A stretch of 64,000 bases of DNA from Alopecurus myosuroides (taxonomy: Eukaryota; Streptophyta; Magnoliopsida; Poales; Poaceae): positions 234,959,551 to 235,023,550 of the forward strand of contig CM054058.1 in NCBI GenBank assembly GCA_028641055.1, in the 5' to 3' direction. A model generated the notes under the pieces. It did no database searches. It saw nothing but the letters and a program-made list of their open reading frames with translations, and was not told the origin of the DNA. Positions 11,514-22,290 of the stretch are shown piece after piece (within the stretch, counting starts at the first letter, position 1; each line of letters begins with the position of its first letter). The translations under genes and the position numbers were made by a program.

Positions 11514-12332
11514 CTATTTGTCGGTCATCCCGGTCCCCACTATGACAAACTTTGTCGGATCTTTTGGATCTAGGATAACCTGTCTTGTGTTCTCGGAAGC
11601 TTTGAAACTATCTGTCAGCTTCCGGCTTTTTTTTCCTGTCGGCATTTCTGTCGGCGATACTTCTTTTGTTAGCTTTTTGAATTCCTCCTTTGCTATCACT
11701 ATTTCTGCACAAAGGGTGTTTCCTTTTTCCAACTCGTTTGCCAATTTGAAGTCTACCGATATGGTAATTATTCCTCCTTTTGGCCATGGCATCTTCAGCT
11801 TGTTATAAATATAACATGATCTTGCTATGAATTTGGCGAAAGCTGGACGTCCGAGTATTGCATGGTATACACTTTCGAACGACACCACCTCGAAAGATAT
11901 TTTTTTTCCTGTCGGAAATGCTCTTTTTCTCCAAAGGTTACATCTAGGGAATGTCCTTTCCTGTCCGGAACGATGCCGTGGAAACATTACAATTAGAGTT
12001 TGTGTGACGGGTTTTGGGATATTTCCGGGATGATCAGACTGATCCCAGGTAATTGGCATATTTGAGTACTTCAAGAATTTGGGGGTTGGTGGAACAACCG
12101 CGTTTATTTCTCGAAGTGTTCTGTTTGCCACTTTTGCTGAGGGAGTTGCCAGGAAAGTTAGGTTGCATTCTCCATCAACTCTCGGGAATTTTGGTTCGCC
12201 TTTTCGCTGCTGTTCCTGGATTTTTTCATTAGTGTCTGATTCATTGTCTTCTTTTTCAGCTTCTGGTTTTTTCTTGGAGAATTTCCTCTTGGAGCTTTTC
12301 CCCTTGTTCCCGGATCCTGCAGTGGCTTTCAT
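11514..12332 (-). pseudogene. Protease region of Tat-3, active site deleted
   Basis: The minus strand shows REINAVVPPTPKFLKY and ITWDQSDHPGNIPKP, which normally lead into the MDGGS active-site segment. Here TLIV jumps directly to sequence that, in another frame, reads FHGIVPDRKG and VTFGEKEHFR. It then returns to frame at ISFEVVSFESVYHAILGRPAF. Comparison with Tat-5 (DGGSS at about 48123) shows that roughly 30-40 residues around the catalytic aspartate are missing. The C-terminal part up to GTGMTDK leads into RT. Confidence 0.7.
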
Positions 12333-12458
12333 ATGCTTATTAAGCCGACATTGCGCATTGGTATGGGTAGGTTTCCCAAATTGCGAATGGAGGACACAGT
12401 TTTCTGACTTAATCTTTTCCCACTCTTCCTTTGGGTAGGAGATAGGTTCTGTACTTCT

Positions 12459-14048
12459 TCATTTCCATTTGCTGCCATTATCCTTTGGCTGTGCTTCTGG
12501 AGTAGCTTTTTTCTTGGAACGAGGCGTCTTTTTGGCTTGGTCCAAAGCATCAATATTTCCACCTCTCGCTCTAATGTCGTCTTCAGCCGCTACATGCTCG
12601 TTGGCGGTGGTAAGCATAGATCCAAAATCTTTGTGCTCCTTTGAACCAACCATGAATGGTACGAGGCCGGGTTTTAAACCATTGATGAAAGCATGCATTG
12701 CTTGTACATCACTTACTCCAGAGCAGCTGTTTTTCATTGCAGTCTATCTTGAGGTAAAGTCGACATACGACTAGTCTTCAAACTGGATGCAGAGGTTTAG
12801 TTGGTTGATGCTCTTGGGGCGTCTGTAAGTTCCCTAAAAATGTTGGGTGAATACTCTAGCCATATCATCCCAGCTATCCATGGTTCTTGACGGCAGCCCG
12901 TTGATCCAATCTCTGGCCCCATCCAGCATCATTAGGGGGAGGAATTTTACCGCCTCTAAATTTGTCCCTTTGTTAATTTGGACGGCTGTATAGTAGTCTG
13001 AGAGCCAGGTATCCGGGTGTGTACTGCCGGTATATTTTTGATATGTTGTACCAACTTTGGCAAAGCCAGAATGTAGAGTTATTCTCCGGATCCTATCAGT
13101 GAAACACTTAGTTCCAAAGTATAGATCATATCTTTTCACTTTATCAGCGTGAACAGAATATCTGCCGACTGAATGGACAGAAGGGGATCTGCTCCTTTCT
13201 TTACCATTGTTGCGCGAGTGCGCTTTTCCGGGATTATCTCTATTTCTTCCGTTGTCATGTCCTTTAGAATAAGGTGGAGTTCTACTCCTTGGCCTTTCTT
13301 TATTCCTAAGAGGAGTACGGGATCTCTCACGCCTATGAGGAATGTCGTATCTTCCGGCTTTTTCAGCTGGGCATCTCGGAGGCGACATTGCTTTTCCGTC
13401 TTTCCGGTTTTGTTCCTCCCGATCTCGGGGATTAATTCCGCCTTTCGGCAGATGAGATCTTGTCTTGGACGCTGCATCCTTGTGATATGGAATTTTCTTG
13501 TCCTTTCTTGGATCTCCTTTCTTCTCTTTGGAATTGCCTGAATCTCCAGGTTCGCCAGGTTTAGGTGCTCCAGCGGTGCATGTGGCGGTTTTGCATAGGG
13601 CCGAGTCGTCATGCAACTTCCCTGATCTTGCCTACCGTCGTTGTTGCTATTGCAATGCCTTTCCTAAGAAAGCATACACCCCTTGAAGCTTTTCGTGGTT
13701 GGAGTACAAATCATCATTGAGGATGGTGAATGCGGCTTCCGCATTTTCTGCTGCGGTTTTGTATACACGTTCGCCCTTGGCATCAATGTTCTTTACTTGC
13801 TTTTGCCAGGAAGGGTTTTGGAACCTTTCTTTAGGCGGCAATACTTCCGGTCTCGCGATTCCGGGTAACCGTGTAGGTTTTATGCCAGATCTATTCCTTC
13901 TTTCGTACTCCTCTATTTCTTCCTGCTGCAACTTAATGTCATCCTGGGTTTTTAGGAGGTTTTCCCGAGTTCTGAATAGATGTTGCTGCTGCCGTTGGAG
14001 AGCTTGTCTCCTGGCTTCCAGCACTTCAGGGGGTTCGTCACGTCCCAC
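12459..14048 (-). pseudogene. Gag of Tat-3
   Basis: 14048-13647 is a Gln/Glu-rich coiled-coil segment. 13616-12834 is an Arg/Ser-rich linker (RRERSRTP, SRSPSVHS) followed by a capsid-like block (YTGSTHPDTWLSDYY, FLPLMMLDGARDWINGL, MARVFTQHF). It continues after a stop at 12834 as GTYRRPKSINQL, with further stops, and ends around 12459. This matches the retrotransposon gag pattern (PF03732 type). Stops and a frame change make it a pseudogene. The equivalent is entirely absent from Tat-5. Confidence 0.7.
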
Positions 14049-14075
14049 TGGAGTTTGAATTAAATCACGTTCATC

Positions 14076-15024
14076 CTATTCTGACATTAGTTGAACAGGG
14101 ATATCCTTCGTTTTCTTCTCCGCGGGCTTGACTCCGCTTCCTCCTCCTACTTCCAGGTTTTCATTTGCGGTATCCGCCAATTTTTTCTTCCGGAGTTTGT
14201 ACTGGAGTTTCTTGGCAGTTTTGTTTCTTTTCTTGGAAGAGGGAGGTTTTTTACAAGGTTCATCTTCTGTCAATTCCTTGACATCAGGGTAAATTGGACG
14301 GGTTTCACCGTCCTCTCTTTCCTCATCTGGCAGAGGTGTTTTGGGGTCTTCCTGGCTTTCAGCATCCGTGTTTTCAGCCGCCTTTGCTGTAGCACTTCAT
14401 AGAAGCCCCTTTGCATAGATTTGACCTTTCTTTCGAAAGCGTCTTCATCTTCGTCCTCGGAATCTAACTCTTCAGATCCGGGTTATGACTCCAATCTCGC
14501 CTCAATGACGGCTAGCACCGAGTTGGCTTCCGAGTTCGTCGTCATATTGACGGGTGTCGGATCTTCCACTTCTACAGTGGGATTGTTTTCATCTGCCTAT
14601 TCCACGGGATTGCTTTCATCCGTGTTTTCAGCGACCTCGGATTGCACCATACCAATAAAGTGAGATCTGATTGCAGGCGTCTCCGAAGAGGCAGCAATTT
14701 CAGCGAGGTATTGGCGATTTGAGAAAAATCCTGCATCATAGTTTTCTTCAACTGGGTATAGGGCAGGTGAGATAAATTTGCTTCCACCATAGAATCCCAT
14801 TGCTTCTGCAGTTAATCCGATAAAGATGTTTGCAGATCCAATCGGTAAAACGCAGGTACTTACCAGATGATTTTGTGCTGGCATGTATGATCCATTGTCG
14901 AGGAAGCGCCCGACGTTGTTGTCGAATTCCAAGCTTCCGACAGTTATGGCACTGCCGATTCCGCCGAGTATCCCCGATCGAAACATAACGCCTGACATCG
15001 CTGGCCCCACGGTGGGCGCCAACT
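14076..15024 (-). pseudogene. Leader region of Tat-3 upstream of gag
   Basis: Translation begins inside the LTR and runs through the primer-binding site as SRQLAPTVGPA. A region with LPIGSANIFIGL follows, which Tat-5 matches with VSIGQISIFIGM. 14273-14076 is a Lys-rich stretch (KKPPSSKKRNKTAKK). The function of the leader is not known to me. It is broken by stops between 14597 and 14273. Confidence 0.5.
15004..15023 (-). other. Primer-binding site of Tat-3
   Basis: The minus strand reads TTGGCGCCCACCGTGGGGCC directly after the LTR end CGACA, identical in layout to 47669-47688 in Tat-5. It pairs with a tRNA 3' end; I do not assign which tRNA. Confidence 0.7.
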
Positions 15025-15550
15025 GTCGAGACATCATAGTAGAGTTCATAGACGGGGGTGTCATGAGAATACTGGTAGAGACGTGGGGCGTGGTACTACG
15101 ACAACCAGGAACACAAAAATTACCCAGGTTTGGTACATCGCAACTAGGCGGCGTCCCTACTCCTGCAATCTCACTAAAATTGGGGCTGAAGCCTGAAGTA
15201 TACAAAGTACAATGTGAGTAGGGTTTCGCTAACTCGGCGAGGATCAACTTCTCGGCGAGTTGGCTTCTAGCTAATTGTATGTGTCTTTCTTTTCTCCCGT
15301 CCGGCTTTATATAGATAGCCGGGTTAGAGCTTACAGAAGGAAACCTAGAGGACTACGGTAAGTATCTAACTTGGAAAGCAGGAATCCGCCTTCTACTCCA
15401 AGCCGCACCAATTGGGCCGTGGTCCGGGTTTTTCTAGAATCCGGCTTCTGCGCGTCAGCTTACTGGGTCACCTAATGGATTGTGATCCATTACCTATCAG
15501 TCCACCCTGGTAATCCATCTCTTTAGGACAATGCCGATATACCCCTAATT
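15024..15550 (-). repeat. 5' LTR of Tat-3
   Basis: On the minus strand it starts near TTAGGGGTATATCGGC (about 15550), has a TATATAAAG box at about 15306-15314 and ends ...TCGACA at 15024 beside the PBS. The outer edge is approximate because the first bases are eroded and no target duplication is visible. Confidence 0.55.
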
Positions 15551-15552
15551 GG

Positions 15553-16045
15553 TATATATTTGATGGTGCTGATGGAGAAACCTCGTCAAAAATGCTTAAA
15601 GATGTTATTTTCCCTAGGTTTGGTGTGCCTAGATATCTTATGACTGATGGAGGTTCTCATTTTATTCATGGTGGTTTTAGAAAAAACCCTCGCTAAATAT
15701 GATGTTAATCATAGAATTGCCTCAGCTTATCAACCTCAAACTAGTGGGAAAGTAGAATTATCAAATAAATAAATTAAATCTATCTTGCAAAATACTATTA
15801 ATAAAACTAGGAAGAATTGGTTAGACAAGTTGAATGATGCTTTATGGCCTTATAGAACTACTTATAAAATTGTTTATGGAAAAGCTTGTCACTTACATTT
15901 AGAATTAGAACACAAAGCTTACTGGGCAGTGAAAGAATTAAATAAAGATTTTAAACTTGCTGGTAAGAAAAGAATGATTGATTTGAATCGTTTAGATGAA
16001 TGGAGATGTGAACCTTTTGAAAATGCCAAAAAGAAAGTTCAATAA
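15553..16045 (+). pseudogene. Athila integrase remnant
   Basis: It reads as SKMLKDVIFPRFGVPRYLMTDGGSHF, a frameshift, then NHRIASAYQPQTSGKVELSN, and later ELEHKAYWAVKELNKDFKLAGKKR. This is the second half of the Athila integrase core and its C-terminal part. Defects are a frameshift after GGFRK, an in-frame stop after ELSNK, and a loss of about ten codons before VYGKACH. It would join element DNA to the genome if whole; this copy cannot. Confidence 0.8.
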
Positions 16046-17418
16046 TGGCATGATAAAAGAGAGAGTTGCATGTAGATATATTATTCCATGATCTTTCTTT
16101 CTTGTTATCTCATAAGCTTAGTGTTCTCAAATAAGTTTGTTTGTACCTTCAAGGAAGATTTCATGATTGGCTTTATCATATATGTTTTTGTTTGTTTTAC
16201 TTCAATTCTTATGCTTGCTATCCAACCTTGCTAGCCAAAAACCTGTACTGAGAAGGAATGCTTCTCGTGCATCGAAACCTTTAGCCCCAAAACCTAGCCA
16301 TTTGTGTCCACCATACCTACCTATTTGTGGTAATTAACCGCCACTCCAAGTAAATTGCTCATGTGATGCCTTTAAAACCTTCAAAATTACTCATGTTTTG
16401 TGTTCTTGTTTTTCCTCATGAGGGCGTAAATAGAGAATCTTTATCTCACTTGTTGATTGGACTTCACACACCTGAACTAGTGGCTTCATCCACTTATCCA
16501 AATGCTAGAAGAGCTGGCAGCAGGGTTCCCAACCCCAAACTAATACACAAATTTTCTTCACTATTTTTGCGCCTGATTTATCAGTCAAAGCATAATTGTG
16601 TAAACAAAAGAGAAAGACGGATGACCTTCTACACCAGTTGCGTCCTTCATATGAGAGTCGCTCTTGTGAAGTCTAGTTGGCTTGTGATGTACTGTATTTT
16701 TTGTTTACCATTCGTTGACATTAGCATACACCTCTCAAAATTAGACACTCCTCCACGGTATGTGATTGTTGGTAGGCACCCGAGGATTCGGTTAGCCATG
16801 GTTTGTGTAAGATGGATGGGAGGAGTGTCAATCATTTTATATCTCTGTTTATTAAAATAAAAGTTCTAGCACATGAGTGATCCATGCCTCCCTCTGCGAA
16901 GGGTCTATCTTTTACATTTATGTTGAGTCAGTAAACCTATTTCCTTCTGTCTTAGCAAGAATTTGATTTGTTGTGATTCATCCAACTACATGTTTATTTA
17001 CTCAATCATGTTCTTTATTCTTCCTTGTTCCTACAAATGCTTTTATCTGTTTGAATACCACTTAGAAAGTTGCCAATATTTGCAAAGAGAACGCTATAAT
17101 TGAGCATGATAAATCTGCAATATAGCTCTAGTATAAAGACTCTGATCGAAAGATAAGTACACTGTTAATTGTTCTCTAACCAAGAACGAAGTTTGCCTTT
17201 ACCAATTTTTATTTACTCTTTGCACCATTGTTGTTCCTCTACTTGTTTCAAGTTTAATTATATGAGAGGAAGTTGCTATCTAAAATGACCTATTCTTATT
17301 AGATGTGATGCCTCTTGTCTGCATTTTATTTATCGACACCTCACTCCATAAACATGTGGTCATGTTTACCGAGTTCAGTTTCGCTTGGGGACAAGCGAGG
17401 TCTAAGCTTGCGGGGAGT
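16046..17418 (+). other. Athila 3' non-coding region
   Basis: AT-rich sequence between the pol remnant and the LTR. The ORF at 16363-16860 is not recognisable as a protein. The segment 16200-16900 recurs in inverted, diverged form at about 18950-19560. Confidence 0.6.
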
Positions 17419-18605
17419 TGATACGTCCATTTTTCATCATTGTTTTATATTGTTATTTTTTTGTTATTCATCGATATATTTCATGATATGATGCATTACT
17501 TATGTTATTCGACATGTTTCATAATTTCTGGAGAATAAACATCGGGGCCAGAAATCTGATGGAAAAAACACCGTCGAGATACCATATTTCAGAAGATCAG
17601 AAGAAGAGGGGGACACTGGAGATGTCTTAGAAGTCCAGATGAGGGAGCCAGCCACGAGGAGAGCGAGAGGGGGGCCACCAGGGCCCACACCATGAGGTGG
17701 CGTCCCCCTTGGCCGCGCTGCCAGGTGGTGTGGCCACCCTGGCCCACCTTTAGTCGACCTCTTTCGCGTACTTTCCCCCAGGGAACCCTAAGCCCAGACC
17801 ATCATCGAAGAATTATTTCGCCGCCGCCCCGGGGCAGAAAACACCCGAGAGATCGTCACCGTGATCACTCCGGGCATCATCAAGATCGTCATCATCATCA
17901 CCACCAGCACCATCACCCTCATCATCCACCATCATCCCGTTGTAACAATTAGGGGCCTCTATCATTGTTTTACATTAGATCTCTCTCCCAGTGTGGATTA
18001 CTTGTTAGTAGTTGATGCTTGTGAGATTTATCGGTGTTAGCACTTTATGACCAGATTATTATTATCCATTATATCACCTCTTATTATGATACATATGATG
18101 TCTTGTGAGTAATTTATTTATTTCTTGAGGACATGGGAGAATTCATGATGTTAGTAGTGAAGTTAAGTTGAAGTAATATCTCGTGGTTCGGTATTTAAGT
18201 TGTGGTGCTATTCTTCTAATGGTGTCATGTGAGCGTCGATTACATGATACTTCAACTTTATGGGCCTAGGAGGATGCATTATGTATTTAGGTACTAATTG
18301 TGGGGTTGCCGGAGTGACAGAAATCTAAACCCCTGTTAGGAAACCAATGCACGAGGGAACGTAGAATCCCAGAGTTTTAAGGTTGTGGTTAGATTTATCT
18401 TAATTACTTTCTTGTATTTGCGGATGCTTACGAGGGGTATAATCACAAGTATGTATTAGTCATAGTTGGGCGGTTCATTAGCATAGGTTCGCCCAGACAA
18501 CACTTCACGAACCAATGGATATTAATCAACCGCAACGAAGCGAAAGCACCTGATGAAATTCACATGTGTCCTTGAGAACGTTTGGTAGTCATAAGTAACA
18601 CAACC
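17419..18605 (+). repeat. Athila 3' LTR, truncated
   Basis: Follows AAGCTTGCGGGGAGT and starts TGATACGTCC. It includes the usual GC-rich central part (17690-17940) and the U5-like section containing GACAGAAATCTAAACCC. The normal LTR terminus (CTATACTTGTGGGT-type) is missing. A His-rich ORF at 17692-17952 comes from CATCAT repeats and is not a gene. Confidence 0.65.
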
Positions 18606-20160
18606 CACTTGTCATTTTCTCTCAAAAGTCGCACATGGAAAGAAACACAAACAAAATAAAATGAATAATGAAACATTGAAAGTGATATGTTTGCTTCAAT
18701 CATAAAAAAACATAATAAAGTGGTATCCAGCTAGTCCTCTGTGTGGTAGCAAAACATAAATTCGAGGACACCTTCAAAGTTGAAATGGTGACTAGATACA
18801 AATAATTTGAGATCAAGCAATACCACAATCATGAATCAATCAATAACAAATTTTGGGACGATGCACATTGTACTAAGAATGACAACTATGCTCTCTTAGC
18901 TGGTGCATAAAGTAAGAAATAGAAGTGTGTGCATAACAGTAAAAGAAAGGTCCTTCATCGAGGGAAACATGGATTACTCATGTGCTAGAGCTTTTTATTT
19001 TATAAACAGAGTTATTGAAAACAATTTTGAGAGAGGTGTATGTCTATGTCAAAGAATGGCAATGAAAAACTTATCATAATCCATGTCAAGCAAAGTTTTT
19101 AGACTTTTGAGAGCGGTTTATGTTGTTTTATTAGTTTGGCACTAACCCCCCTGCCCCCCCCACACACACACATACCCACACACACCTATCTTTCACAAAC
19201 CAGAGCTAGAGGTGTTCATGGGTACCCACCAGCTTTCATCGAACCATGGGGAAGTGTCGTTTTATTATATTAATTGGCATCATCTCTCTGCAAATTAAAA
19301 TGAGAAAAGATTCCATACTCATCAAACTTTGCTTGAAACAAATCATAATAAACTTTAAACTACTTCCTCATAAGCTTAAACATGAACACGAAATAGGTTA
19401 ATATTTTTGAAGGTTTAAAGGTAGCACATGACAAATTTACTTGGAGTGGCGATTAAATACCACACATAGGTAGATATTGTGGACACATTTGTCATACTTT
19501 GGTTTTTGGTAGTTGGATGCACGAGTATTTCTCGTACTCAGTACAGGTGAAGGCTAGCAGAAGACTAGGAGCGACCAACTAAGAGAGCAATAACGGCCAT
19601 AATCATGCATAGTGACAAAACATCGTTAATCAAAGCATGAAGTGATATTATAAGTAAAAAACTAAATAATTATCAAGGCTAGATGTGACTTTTTTGTATT
19701 CATAACATGGTGTGAGCATGCGCCAAGTCAATCTAGATAAAGCATTCAAATGAGAAATACCACAATACCATGCTTCAATATGAGAGAATAACACATGATT
19801 AAATTCAATGGCGCATTAAGCACTCTCAGCTATTTGAGACTAGTCATGATACATCATAAATAACTAACCTCACAATTAAAAACATTCTAACATGACATGC
19901 CAAAGCCTACGCCACAGTCAAAACAAGTTTCCTATTGCACCACTATAAGCATGCAATATTTTACTCTTCTCCAAGACCAATCGACTTATTAGAAACAACT
20001 CTCAAAGCAAGTAATCATCAAAGGAAAGAGAGATAATCAAATATAACTGAAGCAAACCAACAAGCTCTGAATAAAATTCGAGCAAAAAACAAGAGTTAAA
20101 CATAGTACTAGCAAAAACCGAACACTCTAGTTCTCACTCTTATTGTTTTGTGAGTGTTTG
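18606..20160 (-). mobile_element. Inverted Athila 3' UTR fragment
   Basis: Its reverse complement matches the UTR at 16200-16900 at several points in the same order: the block around 19440-19560 matches 16230-16360, 19015-19090 matches 16690-16745, and 18955-19010 matches 16850-16920. Divergence is substantial, so it is a different, older copy in the opposite direction. A CA-rich microsatellite lies at 19160-19186. Confidence 0.65.
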
Positions 20161-20740
20161 AAAGTTGTTTAGAATAAGTTGTTGGTGTTGTAAAATGATG
20201 AATATTTTTTAGAAATATTTTCTAATGACAAAATAGTTATATATAGCCTAGAATATTACATTTGCTGCTCAAATAGCATATGTTGTTTCTATAGACCATA
20301 TTATGGGCCTATATTATATTCCTCAAAATATTTTTTGTAGTTTTAGAGGATACGAAAATATTTCTAATTTTCAAAATACATATGAAGCAGAATAAAATAT
20401 TTCCAACTGCAAAATAAAAAATACATATTATTGTCTCTCTGATTTATTTACTTGAAGCGAGATGAATAAAAAGAACAGTCCGGATTAATTCAGAAATTTT
20501 TAATCCAATTTCTTTTGAATATCTTGTCAAGCATCGGATATGTTGACACTAATATTAACAACTAATAGAATTTTGGAATTGAAAATATTCTATAGGGCAA
20601 AAATAGGCCAAAATAGTGATTTTCACTCTTAGTTTAATGTTTGGGATTCATATTCCAGTTTCTATGTGCATTTTGACATGCTGATGATAAATGGATGAAT
20701 GATTTTTTTTTGAAATTTTATAAAATCAGGGATGTGACAC
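20161..20740. other. AT-rich unassigned sequence
   Basis: No ORF of note. It ends ...CAGGGATGTGACA (about 20735), which looks like the end of an LTR, but no partner was found in the window. Confidence 0.3.
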
Positions 20741-21314
20741 ATACTAGGGGGAAACTTACTATAGCATACATCATACCTTCCACTTGGGGTCTTCCAACGA
20801 GCGTGTGATCACGTCAACATCATGTGCCATTTGAAGGCTACTCGGTGTTTCGCTTTGGTAAACATCGCGTCGCTCCAACGGAGATTAGCTTCCATTGGGA
20901 AGTGAACTTCGGGATCAATCTCCGCGTCATTGTGTTTGGTTATCCTCAACTTACCTTTACTTGATGTTACTAGCTTACTTGCTTTCCTATCTAAGGCTAG
21001 TAGTTTATTTCTCATCATATAGGACTGTTCACCTAGTTGCATAATCTAGACAATCTCTATTTGAGCAACCTAAATTGAAAAGGAAAGTAAACTTTGTAAT
21101 TGCCTATTCACCCCCTCTAGTCAACCTCTTTGACCCTGTCAATTGGTATTAGAGCAAAGTCTCTTTAGTAAAGTATTTGTTGCCTAAGGAGGAGGATGGC
21201 GGAATATATCGCCTTGGAAGTTATTGAAAATCTTATACAATTCATGTGTGATAGATCCTAAAAGAGGATGGAGGAATTTATAAATGCTAAAATTGCTTCC
21301 TCAGCTAGCGACGC
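20741..21314 (+). mobile_element. Sirevirus-type copia LTR tail, PBS and gag start
   Basis: It ends CACCCCCTCTAGTCAACC...TGTCA followed by ATTGGTATTAGAGC (about 21144-21157), a slightly mutated initiator-Met tRNA primer site. The complete Sirevirus at 45241-45315 has the same layout. An ATGGCGGAATATATC start 40 bases on reads as a broken gag N-terminus. It is cut at 21314 by a reverse Athila LTR. Confidence 0.65.
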
Positions 21315-21410
21315 TGATGACCGACAAGTGTAGGTGATCGCAAGAGTCTTCGAGGGTGAATATAGCCCAATTTATTGATTCGACACAAGGGGGCCAAAGA
21401 GTATTTATAA

Positions 21411-22290
21411 GAGCATGTCTAACAGGCCCCTTATAGCGCGAGCGCCCCGTAAAATTCCGGCGGCATACGGGGTGCGGGCCAAAACGGCCGTCTAGCAGCC
21501 CCCGAATGCGGCCTGGCCCGTACGAAAAATTTACGGGGCCTGCCAAACCGCCCCCGCCGCCCCCTACAAGTAGAGGGTGAGGGTCGGGGTGGGGGTCCAA
21601 CCCCCACCCGCAACCCTAGCTCCGCCGCGCGCCGCCGCAGCTCCGGTGAGAAATTCCGCGCGCGCCGCCGCCACATTTCACTTTCCACCAACGGAGATGA
21701 GTTCCCCCAATGGCTCTAGCTCCTCCACCGGCCGCTCCAAGCGCCGCCACGAGCCGGAGTCGCTCGAGGAGGCGTGGCGGCTCCACTGCAAGCATTCGGT
21801 TGCAGGGAGCCGCCGCGCCGCCTGGAAGTACGCGGCGTGGCCGGCGAGCATGCCGCCGTCGCTGGCAGACTACGCGGAGGGCGGGCGCTACTATTCCGTC
21901 GACCCGCCGCCGCGGCCGATGTGCGGCCCCCATTTCGCGAAGTGGCGCGCGGAATGGGAGATGCACCAGCAGTGCAAGCGCGGCCGCGGCGGCGCAAGCG
22001 GAAGCGGAGGAGGAGGAGGCGCGGCGACAGCGGCGGAGGAGGTGCCGGCGACAACGGAGGAGGAGGAGGCCGCGTTCACGGCGGCCGTCGAGCTGTCGAA
22101 GAAAGAAGCGGAGGCAGCGGCGCGCGCGGAATTTCTCACCGGAAGTTTGAATTCAAACATACAGGGCGGCGATAGGGGGTCTGCTAGATGAACGCGTTAA
22201 TCTGAGCACAAAAAATCATCGATTTCGTGTGCAGGGCCCTGTAAACGCGATTTAGGGGGCGAAAATCTAAGGGTTCTGTTGGACATGCTC
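21411..22290 (+). mobile_element. Harbinger-type TIR element carrying an ORF
   Basis: The termini are inverted: GAGCATGTCTAACAGGCCC at the left and the complement of GGTTCTGTTGGACATGCTC at the right. They are flanked by TAA at 21408-21410 and TAA at 22291-22293. Such TIRs with a 3-bp TAA/TTA duplication fit the PIF/Harbinger group. At 880 bp it has no transposase, so it is non-autonomous. It splits an Athila LTR, so it is younger than that insertion. Confidence 0.75.
21697..22191 (+). CDS. Hypothetical protein inside the Harbinger-type element
   Basis: A 164-residue ORF starts MSSPNGSSSS. Its middle is conserved-looking and Trp-rich (LEEAWRLHCKHS, WKYAAWPASMPPSLADYAEG, PMCGPHFAKWRAEWEMHQQ). 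A Gly-rich run follows, then an acidic, Ala-rich helical end. I recognise no domain and no DDE motif, so it is not a transposase as far as I can see. GC content is far above the neighbours. Positions 21643-21668 and 22117-22142 are a perfect inverted repeat that brackets most of the ORF. It could be a captured host gene fragment or an element-encoded accessory protein. Many overlapping GC-driven ORFs on both strands mean coding status is not proven. Confidence 0.45.
   Translation: MSSPNGSSSSTGRSKRRHEPESLEEAWRLHCKHSVAGSRRAAWKYAAWPASMPPSLADYAEGGRYYSVDPPPRPMCGPHFAKWRAEWEMHQQCKRGRGGASGSGGGGGAATAAEEVPATTEEEEAAFTAAVELSKKEAEAAARAEFLTGSLNSNIQGGDRGSAR

Larger units (their letters stand above)
9240..15550 (-). 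mobile_element. Decayed reverse-strand Tat-lineage gypsy element (Tat-3)
   Basis: On the minus strand the order is LTR (15550-15024), PBS, leader, gag, protease, RT, RNase H and a stub of integrase. It has several frameshifts and internal deletions. The region downstream of pol and the 3' LTR are missing, so the element is truncated at about 9240. It lies between an Athila LTR (left) and an Athila integrase relic (right). The protein order and the peptide RQLAPTVGPA, read through the PBS, match the Tat-5 element at 47214. Confidence 0.75.
15551..18605 (+). mobile_element. Athila-lineage gypsy element, integrase remnant to 3' LTR
   Basis: It contains an integrase relic (15553-16045) and a non-coding 3' region (16046-17418). 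A purine-rich tract then leads into an LTR starting TGATACGTCC at 17419, typical of grass Athila elements. The LTR breaks off at about 18605, where an inverted Athila UTR begins. The left side was cut by the Tat-3 insertion or a later deletion. Confidence 0.75.

Noticed and set aside
17692..17952. His-rich ORF
   Set aside because: Comes from CATCAT-type repeats in an Athila LTR.
19150..19190. C-rich and CA-rich stretch as a possible regulatory array
   Set aside because: Simple microsatellite in an old Athila fragment.
21616..22175. Overlapping Arg/Ala-rich ORFs on both strands within the Harbinger-type element
   Set aside because: High GC removes stops in all frames; only the 21697-22191 frame has non-repetitive, structured composition.
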